Source of the DNA: Pseudomonas putida
GTDB taxonomy: Bacteria; Pseudomonadota; Gammaproteobacteria; Pseudomonadales; Pseudomonadaceae
Direction of reading: 5' to 3'
Length of the DNA: 64,000 nucleotides
NCBI RefSeq assembly: GCF_002906855.1
Contig: NZ_MINI01000048.1
Location: forward strand, 806,001-870,000
Within the stretch, counting starts at the first letter, position 1. Each line of letters opens with the position of its first letter. Below, one piece after another: positions 17,747 through 27,014 of this stretch. Under the pieces are notes generated by a model. The model made no database searches. It was not told the DNA's origin and saw only the letters and a list, made by a program, of their open reading frames with translations. The position numbers were made by a program, and so were the translations under genes.

Positions 17747-18154
17747 ATGAAACGCACCCTGCTGACCCTGACCCTGTCGATCCTTGCTGCCAACGCCTTC
17801 GCCCTGCCAGCCGCTGACCAGCACCTGACCGCCGAAGCACGCTCCAGCGCTGCTGAAATCGCTCAACCGCTGAAAACTGTTGCCGAAGGTGGCTCGGACC
17901 GCCTGATCGAACGTTCTGGCCGTGTTGCCGAAGGTGGCTCGGACCGCCTGATCGAACGCTCTGGTCGCGTTGCCGAAGGTGGCTCGGACCGCCTGATCGA
18001 ACGTTCTGGCCGTGTTGCCGAAGGTGGCTCGGACCGCCTGATCGAACGCAGTGGCCGCGTTGCTGAAGGTGGCTCGGACCGCCTGATCGAACGCAGTGGC
18101 CGCGTTGCTGAAGGTGGCTCGGATCGCCTGGTTGCAATCAGCCACGTGAGCTGA
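17747..18154 (+). CDS. Exported protein made of a 15-residue tandem repeat (unknown function)
   Basis: A 135-residue protein. The signal MKRTLLTLTLSILAANAFA is followed by a 25-residue linker (LPAADQHLTAEARSSAAEIA and so on). Then come five exact copies of VAEGGSDRLIERSGR and a sixth that breaks off as VAEGGSDRLVAISHVS. I recognise no enzymatic or binding motif. The repeat has alternating acidic and basic residues and no cysteine, suggesting a regular, soluble or surface-associated helix or solenoid. It ends just before a strong terminator and so is probably a single-gene unit. Confidence 0.75.
   Translation: MKRTLLTLTLSILAANAFALPAADQHLTAEARSSAAEIAQPLKTVAEGGSDRLIERSGRVAEGGSDRLIERSGRVAEGGSDRLIERSGRVAEGGSDRLIERSGRVAEGGSDRLIERSGRVAEGGSDRLVAISHVS
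17879..18130 (+). repeat. 45-bp in-frame tandem repeat, five full copies plus a partial
   Basis: Units start at 17879, 17924, 17969, 18014, 18059 and (partial, 27 bases) 18104. Units 1 and 3 are identical in DNA. Units 4 and 5 share the serine codon AGT where units 1-3 have TCT. All full units encode the same 15 residues. Confidence 0.95.
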
Positions 18155-18204
18155 TCGCCATGGCCGAAAAGAACAACCTCTGTCACACGGCTTGCTCCCC
18201 TCCC

Positions 18205-18237
18205 AGCCCGGTCCATTGACCGGGCTTCGTTTTTTTA
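18205..18237 (+). terminator. Rho-independent terminator after the repeat gene
   Basis: AGCCCGGTC-CATT-GACCGGGCT (9-bp stem) followed by TCG and seven T residues. Confidence 0.9.
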
Positions 18238-18276
18238 TCTAGAGTGCCCAGCCTCACCGTCACAGAAGCCCGCCCC

Positions 18277-18912
18277 ATGCTGCCGCGCGCCGAACAGAAG
18301 CTACAGACCCGCCAGGCCCTGCTGGACGCCGCCTGCCAGCTCATGGAGAGCGGCCGTGGCTTTGGCAGCGTGAGCCTGCGCGAAGTGGCCAAGGCGGCAG
18401 GTATCGTGCCTACCGGCTTCTATCGGCACTTTTCCGACATGGATGCCCTGGGCCTGGCGCTGGTGGCCGAAGTCGACACCACGTTCCGCCAGACCATCCG
18501 CCTGGTGCGGCACAACGAATTCGAACTTGGCGGCATCACCGATGCTTCGGTGCGCATCTTCCTCGACGTGGTCGCCGCACACCGCGCCCAGTTCCTGTTC
18601 CTCGCCCGCGAGCAGTATGGCGGCTCGCAAGCCGTGCGCCAGGCCATCGCCCGTCTGCGCCAGGACATCAGCGACGACCTGGCCACCGACCTTGCGCGGA
18701 TGAAGCGTTGGCAGCACCTGGACAACGCCGCGCTGGCAGTGATGGCCGACCTGGTGGTGAAGACCGTGTTCGCCACCCTTCCGGAACTGATCGACAGCCC
18801 GGAGCCGGGTTATCCACAGGTGCTGAGCGCCCAGGAAAAGATCACCCAGCAACTGCGCTTCATCTTCGTCGGCGCGCGCCACTGGCAAGGCCTGGGCAAC
18901 CCACAACCCTAG
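18277..18912 (+). CDS. TetR-family regulator of the DesT/FabR type
   Basis: A 211-residue repressor-type protein. The N-terminal helix-turn-helix contains SLREVAKAAGIVPTGFYRHF, the hallmark spacing of FabR/DesT. The ligand domain contains VRIFLDVVAAHRAQFLFLAR and EQYGGSQAVRQAIA, close to P. aeruginosa DesT, which senses the saturated/unsaturated acyl-CoA balance. In P. aeruginosa desT lies beside the desBC desaturase genes; no desaturase gene is adjacent here, so the target is not evident. ATG 18277 is preferred to an upstream GTG (18244) because it matches the family start MLPRAEQK. Confidence 0.75.
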   Translation: MLPRAEQKLQTRQALLDAACQLMESGRGFGSVSLREVAKAAGIVPTGFYRHFSDMDALGLALVAEVDTTFRQTIRLVRHNEFELGGITDASVRIFLDVVAAHRAQFLFLAREQYGGSQAVRQAIARLRQDISDDLATDLARMKRWQHLDNAALAVMADLVVKTVFATLPELIDSPEPGYPQVLSAQEKITQQLRFIFVGARHWQGLGNPQP

Positions 18913-18955
18913 TTCTGCTACCATGGCGCCCTGCCCGAAAGCGACGAGCACCAAC

Positions 18956-20053
18956 ATGCCCAACCCCCGCCCCACCCTGCCCGAACTGGCCCGCTTCAAC
19001 CAGCATTTCGCCGAACGCATCGTGCCGCTGTGGCAAGGGCCGGGCTGGAACGCCGACATGGCCCTGCCCTACGAGGCCCTGGACGCCCAGCACCGCCCGT
19101 TGCCGGTGCAGCGCTACCGGGCCATGGCCTGTGCGCGCCAGCTTTACCTGTTCAGCAGCCGCATCGAACAATCGGGTGCGGCCGAACGGGCGGCGGCGCT
19201 GTTCCGCTCGTTACAGAAGCACTTCCACGATCCCGAGCATGGCGGCTGGTTCTACAGCATCGACGCCGACGGCAAGCCGCTGGACCGGCGCAAGGACCTC
19301 TACACCCACGCCTTCATCGTGTTCGCTTGCGCGCACTACTGGGGCAAGGTCGGCGAAGGCCTGGTGGAAGCCACCCTCAATGCCGCCCTGGAAGTCGTCG
19401 ACGAGCAGTTCGCCCGGGATGATGGCCTGTATGAAGCCAGCCTTGGCGAAGACTGGGCTGACCTCGGCAGCGGCCCGCTGCAGAACCCGCAGATGCACCT
19501 GGCCGAGGCCTTCCTGCAAGTGCTGGCGGTACGCAAGGACGAGCATGTGCAGCAGTCGCTGCTGCAACTGTGCACAGCCCTGCAGAAACATTTCATCGAG
19601 CCGCAACACGGGCTGATGCTGGAAAAGCCCCTCGGCGCTGTGGATAACTGGTTCGAGCCGGGGCATCAGTTCGAATGGTTCTACCTGCTGGAAACCTCGC
19701 CGCTGCTACGCGGGACGCCGCTGCATGCTTCCATCGAACGGGCCTTCGGCTATGCCGAGCTGTGTGGGGTCAACAATGCCGCAGTGCTGGCCATGCTCGA
19801 TGTGGAAGGCAACGTGCTCGATGCGACCCAGCGGGTCTGGGCACAGGCGGAATACCTGCGGGCACTGGCGTTGCGCTCGGGGAATGAGGCCAAGCTGCTG
19901 GTCCAGTTGAAGGCGATGCAACAGCAGTTCCTGCATGCAGGTGGCTGGTATGAGTGCCGGGATGGTGAAGGGGCGGTGAGCCGGCATGACATGCCTTCAA
20001 CTACGCCCTATCACCTGGCGACCTGCCTGGAAGGTCTGCAGCGCGAGGCCTGA
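18956..20053 (+). CDS. AGE-family sugar epimerase/isomerase (D-mannose isomerase-like)
   Basis: A 365-residue (alpha/alpha)6-barrel enzyme of the N-acylglucosamine 2-epimerase superfamily, which interconverts aldose/ketose or C2 epimers such as mannose and fructose. Conserved signatures include DPEHGGWFYSIDADG, RRKDLYTHAFIVFAC and FEPGHQFEWFYLL, which hold the active-site histidines and glutamates. Annotations such as 'mannose-6-phosphate isomerase' are often given to this group but it has no cupin metal site. A start at 18923 is possible; ATG 18956 gives the family-like PTLPELARFNQHF. The gene begins 43 bases after the TetR gene. Confidence 0.75.
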   Translation: MPNPRPTLPELARFNQHFAERIVPLWQGPGWNADMALPYEALDAQHRPLPVQRYRAMACARQLYLFSSRIEQSGAAERAAALFRSLQKHFHDPEHGGWFYSIDADGKPLDRRKDLYTHAFIVFACAHYWGKVGEGLVEATLNAALEVVDEQFARDDGLYEASLGEDWADLGSGPLQNPQMHLAEAFLQVLAVRKDEHVQQSLLQLCTALQKHFIEPQHGLMLEKPLGAVDNWFEPGHQFEWFYLLETSPLLRGTPLHASIERAFGYAELCGVNNAAVLAMLDVEGNVLDATQRVWAQAEYLRALALRSGNEAKLLVQLKAMQQQFLHAGGWYECRDGEGAVSRHDMPSTTPYHLATCLEGLQREA

Positions 20054-20087
20054 CGCATTCGCGCAATTACCTGCGAAAGGGCACTGA

Positions 20088-20855
20088 TCAGCCCTTGGCC
20101 GAACGGTCGATCGAGAACCCTGCCCAGTCCTGGCTCACCGGCATCAGCTCAAGGCTGTTGATATTGATGTGCGCCGGCTGGTTGAGGATCCAGAAGATGG
20201 TCTCGGCGATGTCCTGCGGCTGAATCGGCTCGGCACCGGCGTAGGTGGCATCGTACTTGGCCTGGTCACCGCCGAAGCGCACCAGCGAGAACTCGCTCTC
20301 GCACAGGCCCGGCTCGATGTTGCTCACCCGCACGCCCGTTCCACGCAGGTCGCAGCGCAAGCTCAGCGAAAACTGGCCGACGAAGGCCTTGGTGCCGCCA
20401 TACACGTTGCTGCCGGGATATGGGTAGTTGCCCGCCACCGAACCCACGTTGAGGATCGTCGCGCCACGGCCGTGGGCGATCAGGCGTGGCAGCAGCAAGC
20501 GGGTGGTGTACATCAGGCCTTTGATGTTGGTGTCGACCATGGTCTCCCAATCATCCAGGCTGCAGTTCTGCGCCGCATCCACACCCAGCGCCAGACCGGC
20601 ATTGTTGACCAGGCCGCGAATTTTCTCGAAGCCGGCCGGCAGGCTGGCGATGGCCTGCTCCATGGCCTTGCGGTCACGCACGTCGATAACCAGGCCGTGC
20701 ACTTCGGTCTTGGCCGACAGTTCGGCGCACAGGGCATCCAGGCGATCCTTGCGACGGCCGGTGAGTACCAGCTTCCAGCCGGCTTCGGCAAAGCGGCGGG
20801 CAGTGGCCTCGCCAAAACCGGACGTCGCGCCAGTGATGAATACGGTGGATGTCAT
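20088..20855 (-). CDS. Short-chain dehydrogenase, YdfG-like
   Basis: A 255-residue NADP-dependent oxidoreductase. The Rossmann glycine motif is TGATSGFGEA near residue 10, the NNAG motif is in LVNNAGLALG, and the catalytic Ser/Tyr/Lys set is NVGSVAGNYP and YGGTKAFV. Length and the C-terminal WILNQPAHININSLELMPV match YdfG (3-hydroxy acid dehydrogenase acting on L-allo-threonine, serine and malonic semialdehyde). Substrate assignment is by family only. An upstream in-frame start (MTTHREEQS) is possible. Confidence 0.8.
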   Translation of the reverse strand: MTSTVFITGATSGFGEATARRFAEAGWKLVLTGRRKDRLDALCAELSAKTEVHGLVIDVRDRKAMEQAIASLPAGFEKIRGLVNNAGLALGVDAAQNCSLDDWETMVDTNIKGLMYTTRLLLPRLIAHGRGATILNVGSVAGNYPYPGSNVYGGTKAFVGQFSLSLRCDLRGTGVRVSNIEPGLCESEFSLVRFGGDQAKYDATYAGAEPIQPQDIAETIFWILNQPAHININSLELMPVSQDWAGFSIDRSAKG

Positions 20856-21450
20856 GCTCTGTTCCTCACGGTGGGTTGTCATCGACAGCTTTGCAGCATG
20901 CCCGCGCCGGGCGTTGACAGCAAGCCGTCAGGGCCGCTGTTCATTTTTTGTTCATATGCGCCAAACCCTTGCGACAGAGGGCTCGCCGCCAGCTATGCGC
21001 ATGTTATCCACAAGGCTTTCCCCACGGATTGGGGGCAACTTGTCCAATGCGCGGAACCCTTTCAGCGTCTGGTGGTCGGTGGATATCTTTTCGATGATGG
21101 CGCAACGCTTTCAAGCATGCCGCCTGCAGCGGTCTGTCCAAGGCTTTCCCACAGACTTATCCACAGGCATTGAAGCACCTTTCGCAGATCTCGGACCGTG
21201 CAAAAAAAGCGCGTGAAATCATACACAAAGGGCATCTGATCATTTTTTGACCAGAGCCTTGCAGGCCTTGCAGATAAAGGGATAGAGCGAGATGCCACCA
21301 TGTTTTCCACAGGCGGTTCCACATTAATCGTGGAAAAGATTCAACCTGTGGAAACAAGGGCTTGCGAGGGGATTGTCGAGTGGGTCGAGAAAGATATGCG
21401 ACAAGTTGTCCACATTTGAACCGGGGGTCGCCTGGCAACCCCGATGCAAC
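20856..21450. other. Non-coding region with a cluster of DnaA-box-like sites
   Basis: A 595-base gap upstream of the SDR gene and downstream of braG. Three 9-mers match the DnaA box TTWTNCACA exactly: 21004-21012 TTATCCACA, 21157-21165 TTATCCACA and 21303-21311 TTTTCCACA. One-mismatch sites lie at 21145-21153, 21219-21227, 21347-21355 (minus strand) and 21406-21414, with a further one at 21329-21337 (minus). Open frames here have no family resemblance or ribosome-binding site. A 10-mer TCATTTTTTG occurs at 20941 and again at 21240. Reading this as a DnaA-binding locus is inference. Confidence 0.6.
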
Positions 21451-22167
21451 TCAATGCCCGCCAAGATAGGCGTTGCGCACCTCTTCGTTGACCAGCAGCT
21501 CCTGCCCCGTCCCGCTCATGCGTATCTGCCCGTTGACCATCACATAGGCCCGGTCCGACAACTTCAGCGCATGGTTGGCGTTCTGCTCTACCAGGAAGAT
21601 GGTCATCCCACTCTTGGCCAGTTCGCGCAGGGTCGCGAAGATCTGCTTGACCACGATCGGTGCCAGCCCCAACGATGGCTCGTCCAGCAGCAACAGCTTC
21701 GGCCGGCTCATCAGCGCCCGGGCAATGGCCAGCATCTGCTGCTCGCCACCGGACATGGTCATGGCCCGCTGATTACGCCGCTCCTTCAGGCGCGGGAACA
21801 GCTCGAACATGCGCTGCATGTCTTCAGTCGCGTATTTGTCGCCGATAGGGATGGTCCCCATCATCAGGTTTTCCTCGACGGTCATGTCGGGGAACACCCG
21901 GCGCCCTTCCGGCGACTGGGCGATGCCGTTGGAGGCGATGTAGTGCGACGACTTGCGAGTGATGTCGGTGCCCCGGTAGACGATATGCCCAGACGCCGCC
22001 CGCGGCTGGCCGAAGATCGACATCAGCAGGGTCGACTTGCCGGCGCCGTTGGCACCGATCAGGCTCACCGTCTCGCCTTCGTTGATGTGCATCGACACCT
22101 TTTTCAACGCCTGGATCGGCCCGTAGAACACGTCCAGTTCCTTTAGTTCGAGAATGGGTGCACTCAT
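21451..22167 (-). CDS. braG: Branched-chain amino-acid ABC transporter, ATPase BraG (LivF)
   Basis: A 238-residue cytoplasmic ATPase that powers leucine/isoleucine/valine uptake. Walker A is GANGAGKST, the signature MSGGEQQMLAIARAL, Walker B LLLLDEPSLGLAP, and the H-loop position reads LVEQNA as in other LivF proteins. The ATG overlaps the braF stop (ATGA) and is preceded by GAGGAA. It is the last gene of the bra operon. Confidence 0.95.
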   Translation of the reverse strand: MSAPILELKELDVFYGPIQALKKVSMHINEGETVSLIGANGAGKSTLLMSIFGQPRAASGHIVYRGTDITRKSSHYIASNGIAQSPEGRRVFPDMTVEENLMMGTIPIGDKYATEDMQRMFELFPRLKERRNQRAMTMSGGEQQMLAIARALMSRPKLLLLDEPSLGLAPIVVKQIFATLRELAKSGMTIFLVEQNANHALKLSDRAYVMVNGQIRMSGTGQELLVNEEVRNAYLGGH

Positions 22168-23035
22168 ACCAGTTCCTCTTCGTCGGCACCCAGGTAGGCG
22201 GCGATCACCGTCGGGTTGTGGCGGATTTCCTGCGGGGCGCCTTCGGCGATCACGTTGCCGTGGTCGAGCACGACGATATGGTCGGAAATGCTCATGACCA
22301 TGCCCATGTCATGTTCGATCAGCACCACGGTGATGTCGTGCTCGTCACGCAGCACGCGGATCATGCGGCTCAGGGCCTCGGTCTCCTGCGGGTTGAGGCC
22401 GGCAGCCGGCTCGTCCAGGCAGATGATCTTCGGCCGCGTGCACATGGCCCGGGCGATCTCCAGGCGGCGCTGCTGGCCGTAGGACAGCTCACCTGCCAGG
22501 CGGTTGGCGCAGTCGACCAGGTCGACCACTTCCAGCCAGTAGAACGCGTGGTCCAGGGCGTCGCTCTCGGCCTTGCGGTAAGCCTTGGTGTTGAGCACCC
22601 CAGCCAGCAAGTTGCGGTTGACCCACATGTGCTGGGCCACCAGCAGGTTTTCCACCACCGACATTTCCTTGAACAGGCGAATGTTCTGGAAGGTCCGCGC
22701 CAGGCCTGCGCGGTTGACCAGGTGGGTACCGCCGAACATCTTGTAGTACAGACGGTTGGCAAAGCGCGCAGGCGACACGAAATCCGCCGCCTGGAAGCGC
22801 TCGCCAAGCAGCTGGATGACATTGGTGTGGCTGCCGCGCACGTTCAGCTCGATGCGCCCGCCACTGGCCTTGTAGAAGCCGGTCAGGCAGTTGAACACAG
22901 TGGTCTTGCCGGCGCCGTTGGGGCCGATCAGGGCGAAGATCTGGTTGCGCTTGACCTTCAGGCTGACGTCGCTGAGCGCCTTGATACCGCCGAACTGCAT
23001 CATCAGGTTGTCGACCGAGAGAATGATTTCGTCGC

Positions 23036-23039
<4 letters not shown>
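22164..23039 (-). CDS. braF: Branched-chain amino-acid ABC transporter, ATPase BraF (LivG)
   Basis: A 291-residue ATPase. Walker A is GPNGAGKTT, the signature LSYGQQRRLEIARAM, Walker B IICLDEPAAGLNPQE, and the switch histidine is in LIEHDMGMVM. The inserted region between Walker A and the signature (about residues 75-150) is long, as usual for LivG. Start and stop both overlap neighbours by four bases (ATGA at braE and at braG), showing a coupled operon. Confidence 0.95.
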
Positions 23040-24337
<1,298 letters not shown>

Positions 24338-24339
24338 GT

Positions 24340-25254
24340 TCACACCTTAGCCACGAGCGGGCGACCCAGCAGGCCTTGTGGGCGGAAGATAAGGATCATC
24401 ACCAGCAGCGAGAAGCTGAACACATCCTTGTAGTCGGAGTTGATCAGGCCAGAGAACAGCGACTCGGAAATCCCCAGGATGATCCCGCCAAGCATGGCGC
24501 CTGGCAGTGAACCGATGCCGCCCAGTACCGCGGCGGTGAACGCCTTGATGCCGATGATGAAGCCGGCGTAGAAGTCGAAGGTGCCGTAGTTGAGGGTGAT
24601 CAGCACGCCGGCCAGCGCGGCCATCACTGCACCGATGACGAACACGTAGGAAATCACCCGGTCGGTGTTGATGCCGAGGATCGAGGCCATCTTGCGGTCT
24701 TGCTGGGTGGCGCGGCACATGCGGCCGAGCTTGGTGTACTTGATCACATAGGTAAGCAGGCCCATGCCCACGAACGCTGCCACCAGGATGAAGATCTTGG
24801 TGTAGGTCAGCTGCACGAAGCCAGTGCCGACTTCGATGCGCATGGCGCCTTCGAGCAGGGTCGGCACGCCTTGCTGGCGGGCGCCCTGGCTGATCTGTGC
24901 ATAGTTCTGCAGGATCAGCGAGATGCCGATGGCACTGATCAGCGGTGCCAGGCGGGTGGAGTTACGCAGGGGTTTGTAGGCGATGCGCTCGATGGTGAAG
25001 CCATACACGCCCGTGACGACGATGGTGAACAATAGCGTGCCCAGCATCAACAGGGGGAACGACTCGACACCGAAATAGGCCAGCAATGCCAGGCTGATCG
25101 CCGCGAGGTACGCGGAGATCATGTACACCTCGCCGTGCGCGAAGTTGATCATGCCGATAATGCCATAGACCATTGTGTAGCCGATGGCGATCAGGCCATA
25201 GACCGACCCGAGGGTCAGGCCATTGACCAGTTGCTGCAGGAAAATACCATCCAT
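24340..25254 (-). CDS. braD: Branched-chain amino-acid ABC transporter, permease BraD (LivH)
   Basis: A 304-residue permease with eight or so helices. It starts MDGIFLQQLVNGLTLGSVYG and holds the LivH motif IIGMINFAHGEVYMISAYLA (NFAHGE). The cytoplasmic loop GRMCRATQQDRKMASILGIN is the ATPase-contact loop. It pairs with BraE to form the channel. A strong hairpin separates it from braC upstream. Confidence 0.95.
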   Translation of the reverse strand: MDGIFLQQLVNGLTLGSVYGLIAIGYTMVYGIIGMINFAHGEVYMISAYLAAISLALLAYFGVESFPLLMLGTLLFTIVVTGVYGFTIERIAYKPLRNSTRLAPLISAIGISLILQNYAQISQGARQQGVPTLLEGAMRIEVGTGFVQLTYTKIFILVAAFVGMGLLTYVIKYTKLGRMCRATQQDRKMASILGINTDRVISYVFVIGAVMAALAGVLITLNYGTFDFYAGFIIGIKAFTAAVLGGIGSLPGAMLGGIILGISESLFSGLINSDYKDVFSFSLLVMILIFRPQGLLGRPLVAKV

Positions 25255-25375
25255 AACGCAATCTCACCTGAGCGAGACTGCACCAGTGCTGACGACCACA
25301 GGCCACGGATAAAGCGGGCCTGGCAGCGCAGAACCGTGCACGTCTCCAAATAAGGACAGGTACCGCGGGGGCAAT

Positions 25376-25397
25376 GGCCCGGACGGGCGTCCGGGCC
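25376..25397 (-). terminator. Intercistronic hairpin between braC and braD
   Basis: GGCCCGGAC-GGGC-GTCCGGGCC forms a 9-bp GC-rich stem 12 bases after the braC stop. On the minus strand it is not followed by a T-run, so it probably acts as an mRNA 3'-end stabiliser or attenuator rather than a full terminator. This lets braC be made in excess over the permease genes. Confidence 0.65.
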
Positions 25398-25408
25398 AGC
25401 TGCCGTTA

Positions 25409-26545
25409 TTATTTTTGTTTTTCCAGCTGGTGGTACTTGCCGTCCTTGTCCCACTGGTAGACCACGTAGTCGGAGACTTTCAGGTCGCCCTTGCTGTCCC
25501 ACTCTTTCTTGCCCATGACGGTTTCGACCGGGTTGGCCTTGAGCCATTTGGCGGCGTCTTCGCCCTTGTTCGACTTGGCGCCGTTGAAGCCGGCAGCCAG
25601 GGCCTGGACCGAGGCGTAAGCATACAGGGTGTAGCCTTCAGGCTCGGTGCCGGCCTTGCGGAACTCCTCGACCACCGCCTTGCTTTCCGGCAGCAGGCGC
25701 GGGTCGGCGCCGAAGGTCATGTACACGCCATCGACGTACTGCGCGCCGCCGGCGGTGGCCACCAGTTCGTCGGTGACGATACCGTCATCGGACATGAACT
25801 TGACGTCCTTCAGGCCCTGCTCGCGCAGCTGGCGCACCAGCGGGCCGGCTTCCGGGTGCAGGCCACCGAAGTAGACCACGTCGGCACCGGCGGCGCGGAT
25901 CTTGGTGACCACGGCGCTGAAGTCCTTCTCGCCACGGGTCAGGCCTTCGTACAGCACCGGCTTGACGCCGCGCTTCTCCAGCTGCGCCTTGGTCGCATCG
26001 GCCAGGCCCTGGCCGTAGGTGTCCTTGTCGTGCAGCACCGCGACCTTCTTGCCCTTGAGCACGTCGACGATGTAGTTGCCAGCGACAATGCCTTGCTGGT
26101 CGTCACGGCCGCACATGCGGAACATGGCGTTCAGGCCGCGCTCGGTGACCTGCGGGTTGGTGGAGCCTGGGGTGATGGCGATCACGCCGGCTTCGTCATA
26201 CACCTCGGAGGCCGGGATGGTGTTGGAAGAGCAGAAGTGCCCGACCACGCCGATCACCTTGTCCTGGTCGACCAGCCGGTTGGCCACGGCCACGGCCTGC
26301 TTCGGCTCACAGGCGTCATCGCCTTTCACCAGGACGATCTTCTCGCCATTCACGCCGCCAGCGGCGTTGATCTTGTCGGCCGCTGCCTGCGCACCTTTCA
26401 TGTACTGCTCGCCAAACGCTGCGTTGGCACCGGTCATGGGGCCCGCGACGCCGATCTTGACGTCGGCCTGAACATACGAAGAAACACCCAGTGCCGTAGC
26501 TACGGCAAGAGCCAGGAAACCTTTCTTGTAAAACGTCTGCGACAT
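25409..26545 (-). CDS. braC: Branched-chain amino-acid ABC transporter, periplasmic binding protein BraC
   Basis: A 378-residue type-I periplasmic binding protein for leucine, isoleucine, valine (and alanine/threonine in P. aeruginosa). Signal MSQTFYKKGFLALAVATALG ends near SSYVQADVKIGVAGPMTGAN. Family landmarks are GDDACEPKQAVAVANRLV and GHFCSSNTIPASEVYDEAG; the two cysteines probably form the conserved disulfide. The start follows AGGAGCACC. It is the first gene of braCDEFG. Confidence 0.95.
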   Translation of the reverse strand: MSQTFYKKGFLALAVATALGVSSYVQADVKIGVAGPMTGANAAFGEQYMKGAQAAADKINAAGGVNGEKIVLVKGDDACEPKQAVAVANRLVDQDKVIGVVGHFCSSNTIPASEVYDEAGVIAITPGSTNPQVTERGLNAMFRMCGRDDQQGIVAGNYIVDVLKGKKVAVLHDKDTYGQGLADATKAQLEKRGVKPVLYEGLTRGEKDFSAVVTKIRAAGADVVYFGGLHPEAGPLVRQLREQGLKDVKFMSDDGIVTDELVATAGGAQYVDGVYMTFGADPRLLPESKAVVEEFRKAGTEPEGYTLYAYASVQALAAGFNGAKSNKGEDAAKWLKANPVETVMGKKEWDSKGDLKVSDYVVYQWDKDGKYHQLEKQK

Positions 26546-27014
26546 GAGGTGGTGCTCCTAGAGTTTTTTTAGTGTGGCACTACAACTTCTCAGCCCTGTG
26601 CTCAGAGCAAGGGCCGTGCCATCGGTTTTGTCTTCCGGGAAAACACACTGTAAAGGTCGCGCCCTGGCGACCGACGGCCTTTTCTTTATTGAGCGTGCAA
26701 CCGTCTGCCACGCGGCAGGCGCCACCACACGTACAGACAAGGAGCAACCGTCGAGTGCCATCATTGCAACCCTGGCAAGTGTTTACGTGCAACCGCCCTG
26801 TAACAGTGGACGTCACCGAAGTGCACACCGCTGGTGCGCGACTGCTACAGGCAGCACTGTTTCAAGGCTAGCTGGTGCACGGAAAAACACCTGATTTGGC
26901 CATTACGCGGCCTCTGTGGGAGCGGCCTTGCCCGCGAAGAGGCCGGCCCAGACACAACAAGACTCAAAAGACTGGCACAATGTCATCCATTCGCCGCTTC
27001 TGGAGCCCCTTTTG
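26546..27014. other. Spacer between divergent braC and pncB
   Basis: A 469-base region that must hold the braC and pncB promoters. I see a 6-bp GGTCGC/GCGACC hairpin at 26656-26673 followed on the plus strand by CTTTTCTTT, and a single REP at 26915. No gene, RNA or clear promoter could be supported; the short open frames here lack ribosome-binding sites. Confidence 0.5.
26915..26946. repeat. Single REP element upstream of pncB
   Basis: TGTGGGAGCGGCCTTGCCCG followed by CGAAGAGGCCGG: one REP unit of the TGTGGGAGC variant, unpaired. Confidence 0.75.

Noticed and set aside
17879..18154. CRISPR array
   Set aside because: Repeats are contiguous with no spacers, and they are coding.
17661..18216. 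Antisense frames through the tandem-repeat gene
   Set aside because: A repeat unit whose length is a multiple of three and lacks stops opens several frames at once; only the plus frame has a signal peptide and a ribosome-binding site.
20428..21216. 262-codon plus-strand frame over the DnaA-box region
   Set aside because: It starts inside the SDR gene on the other strand and has no family resemblance or ribosome-binding site.
20941..21450. Chromosomal replication origin
   Set aside because: There is no AT-rich unwinding element, and the genes usual around Pseudomonas oriC (dnaA, dnaN, gyrB, rpmH) are absent.
26560..26780. Sigma-54 promoter for braC (TGGCAC ... TTGCT)
   Set aside because: The spacing is 12 or 9 bases in place of 10 between GG and GC.
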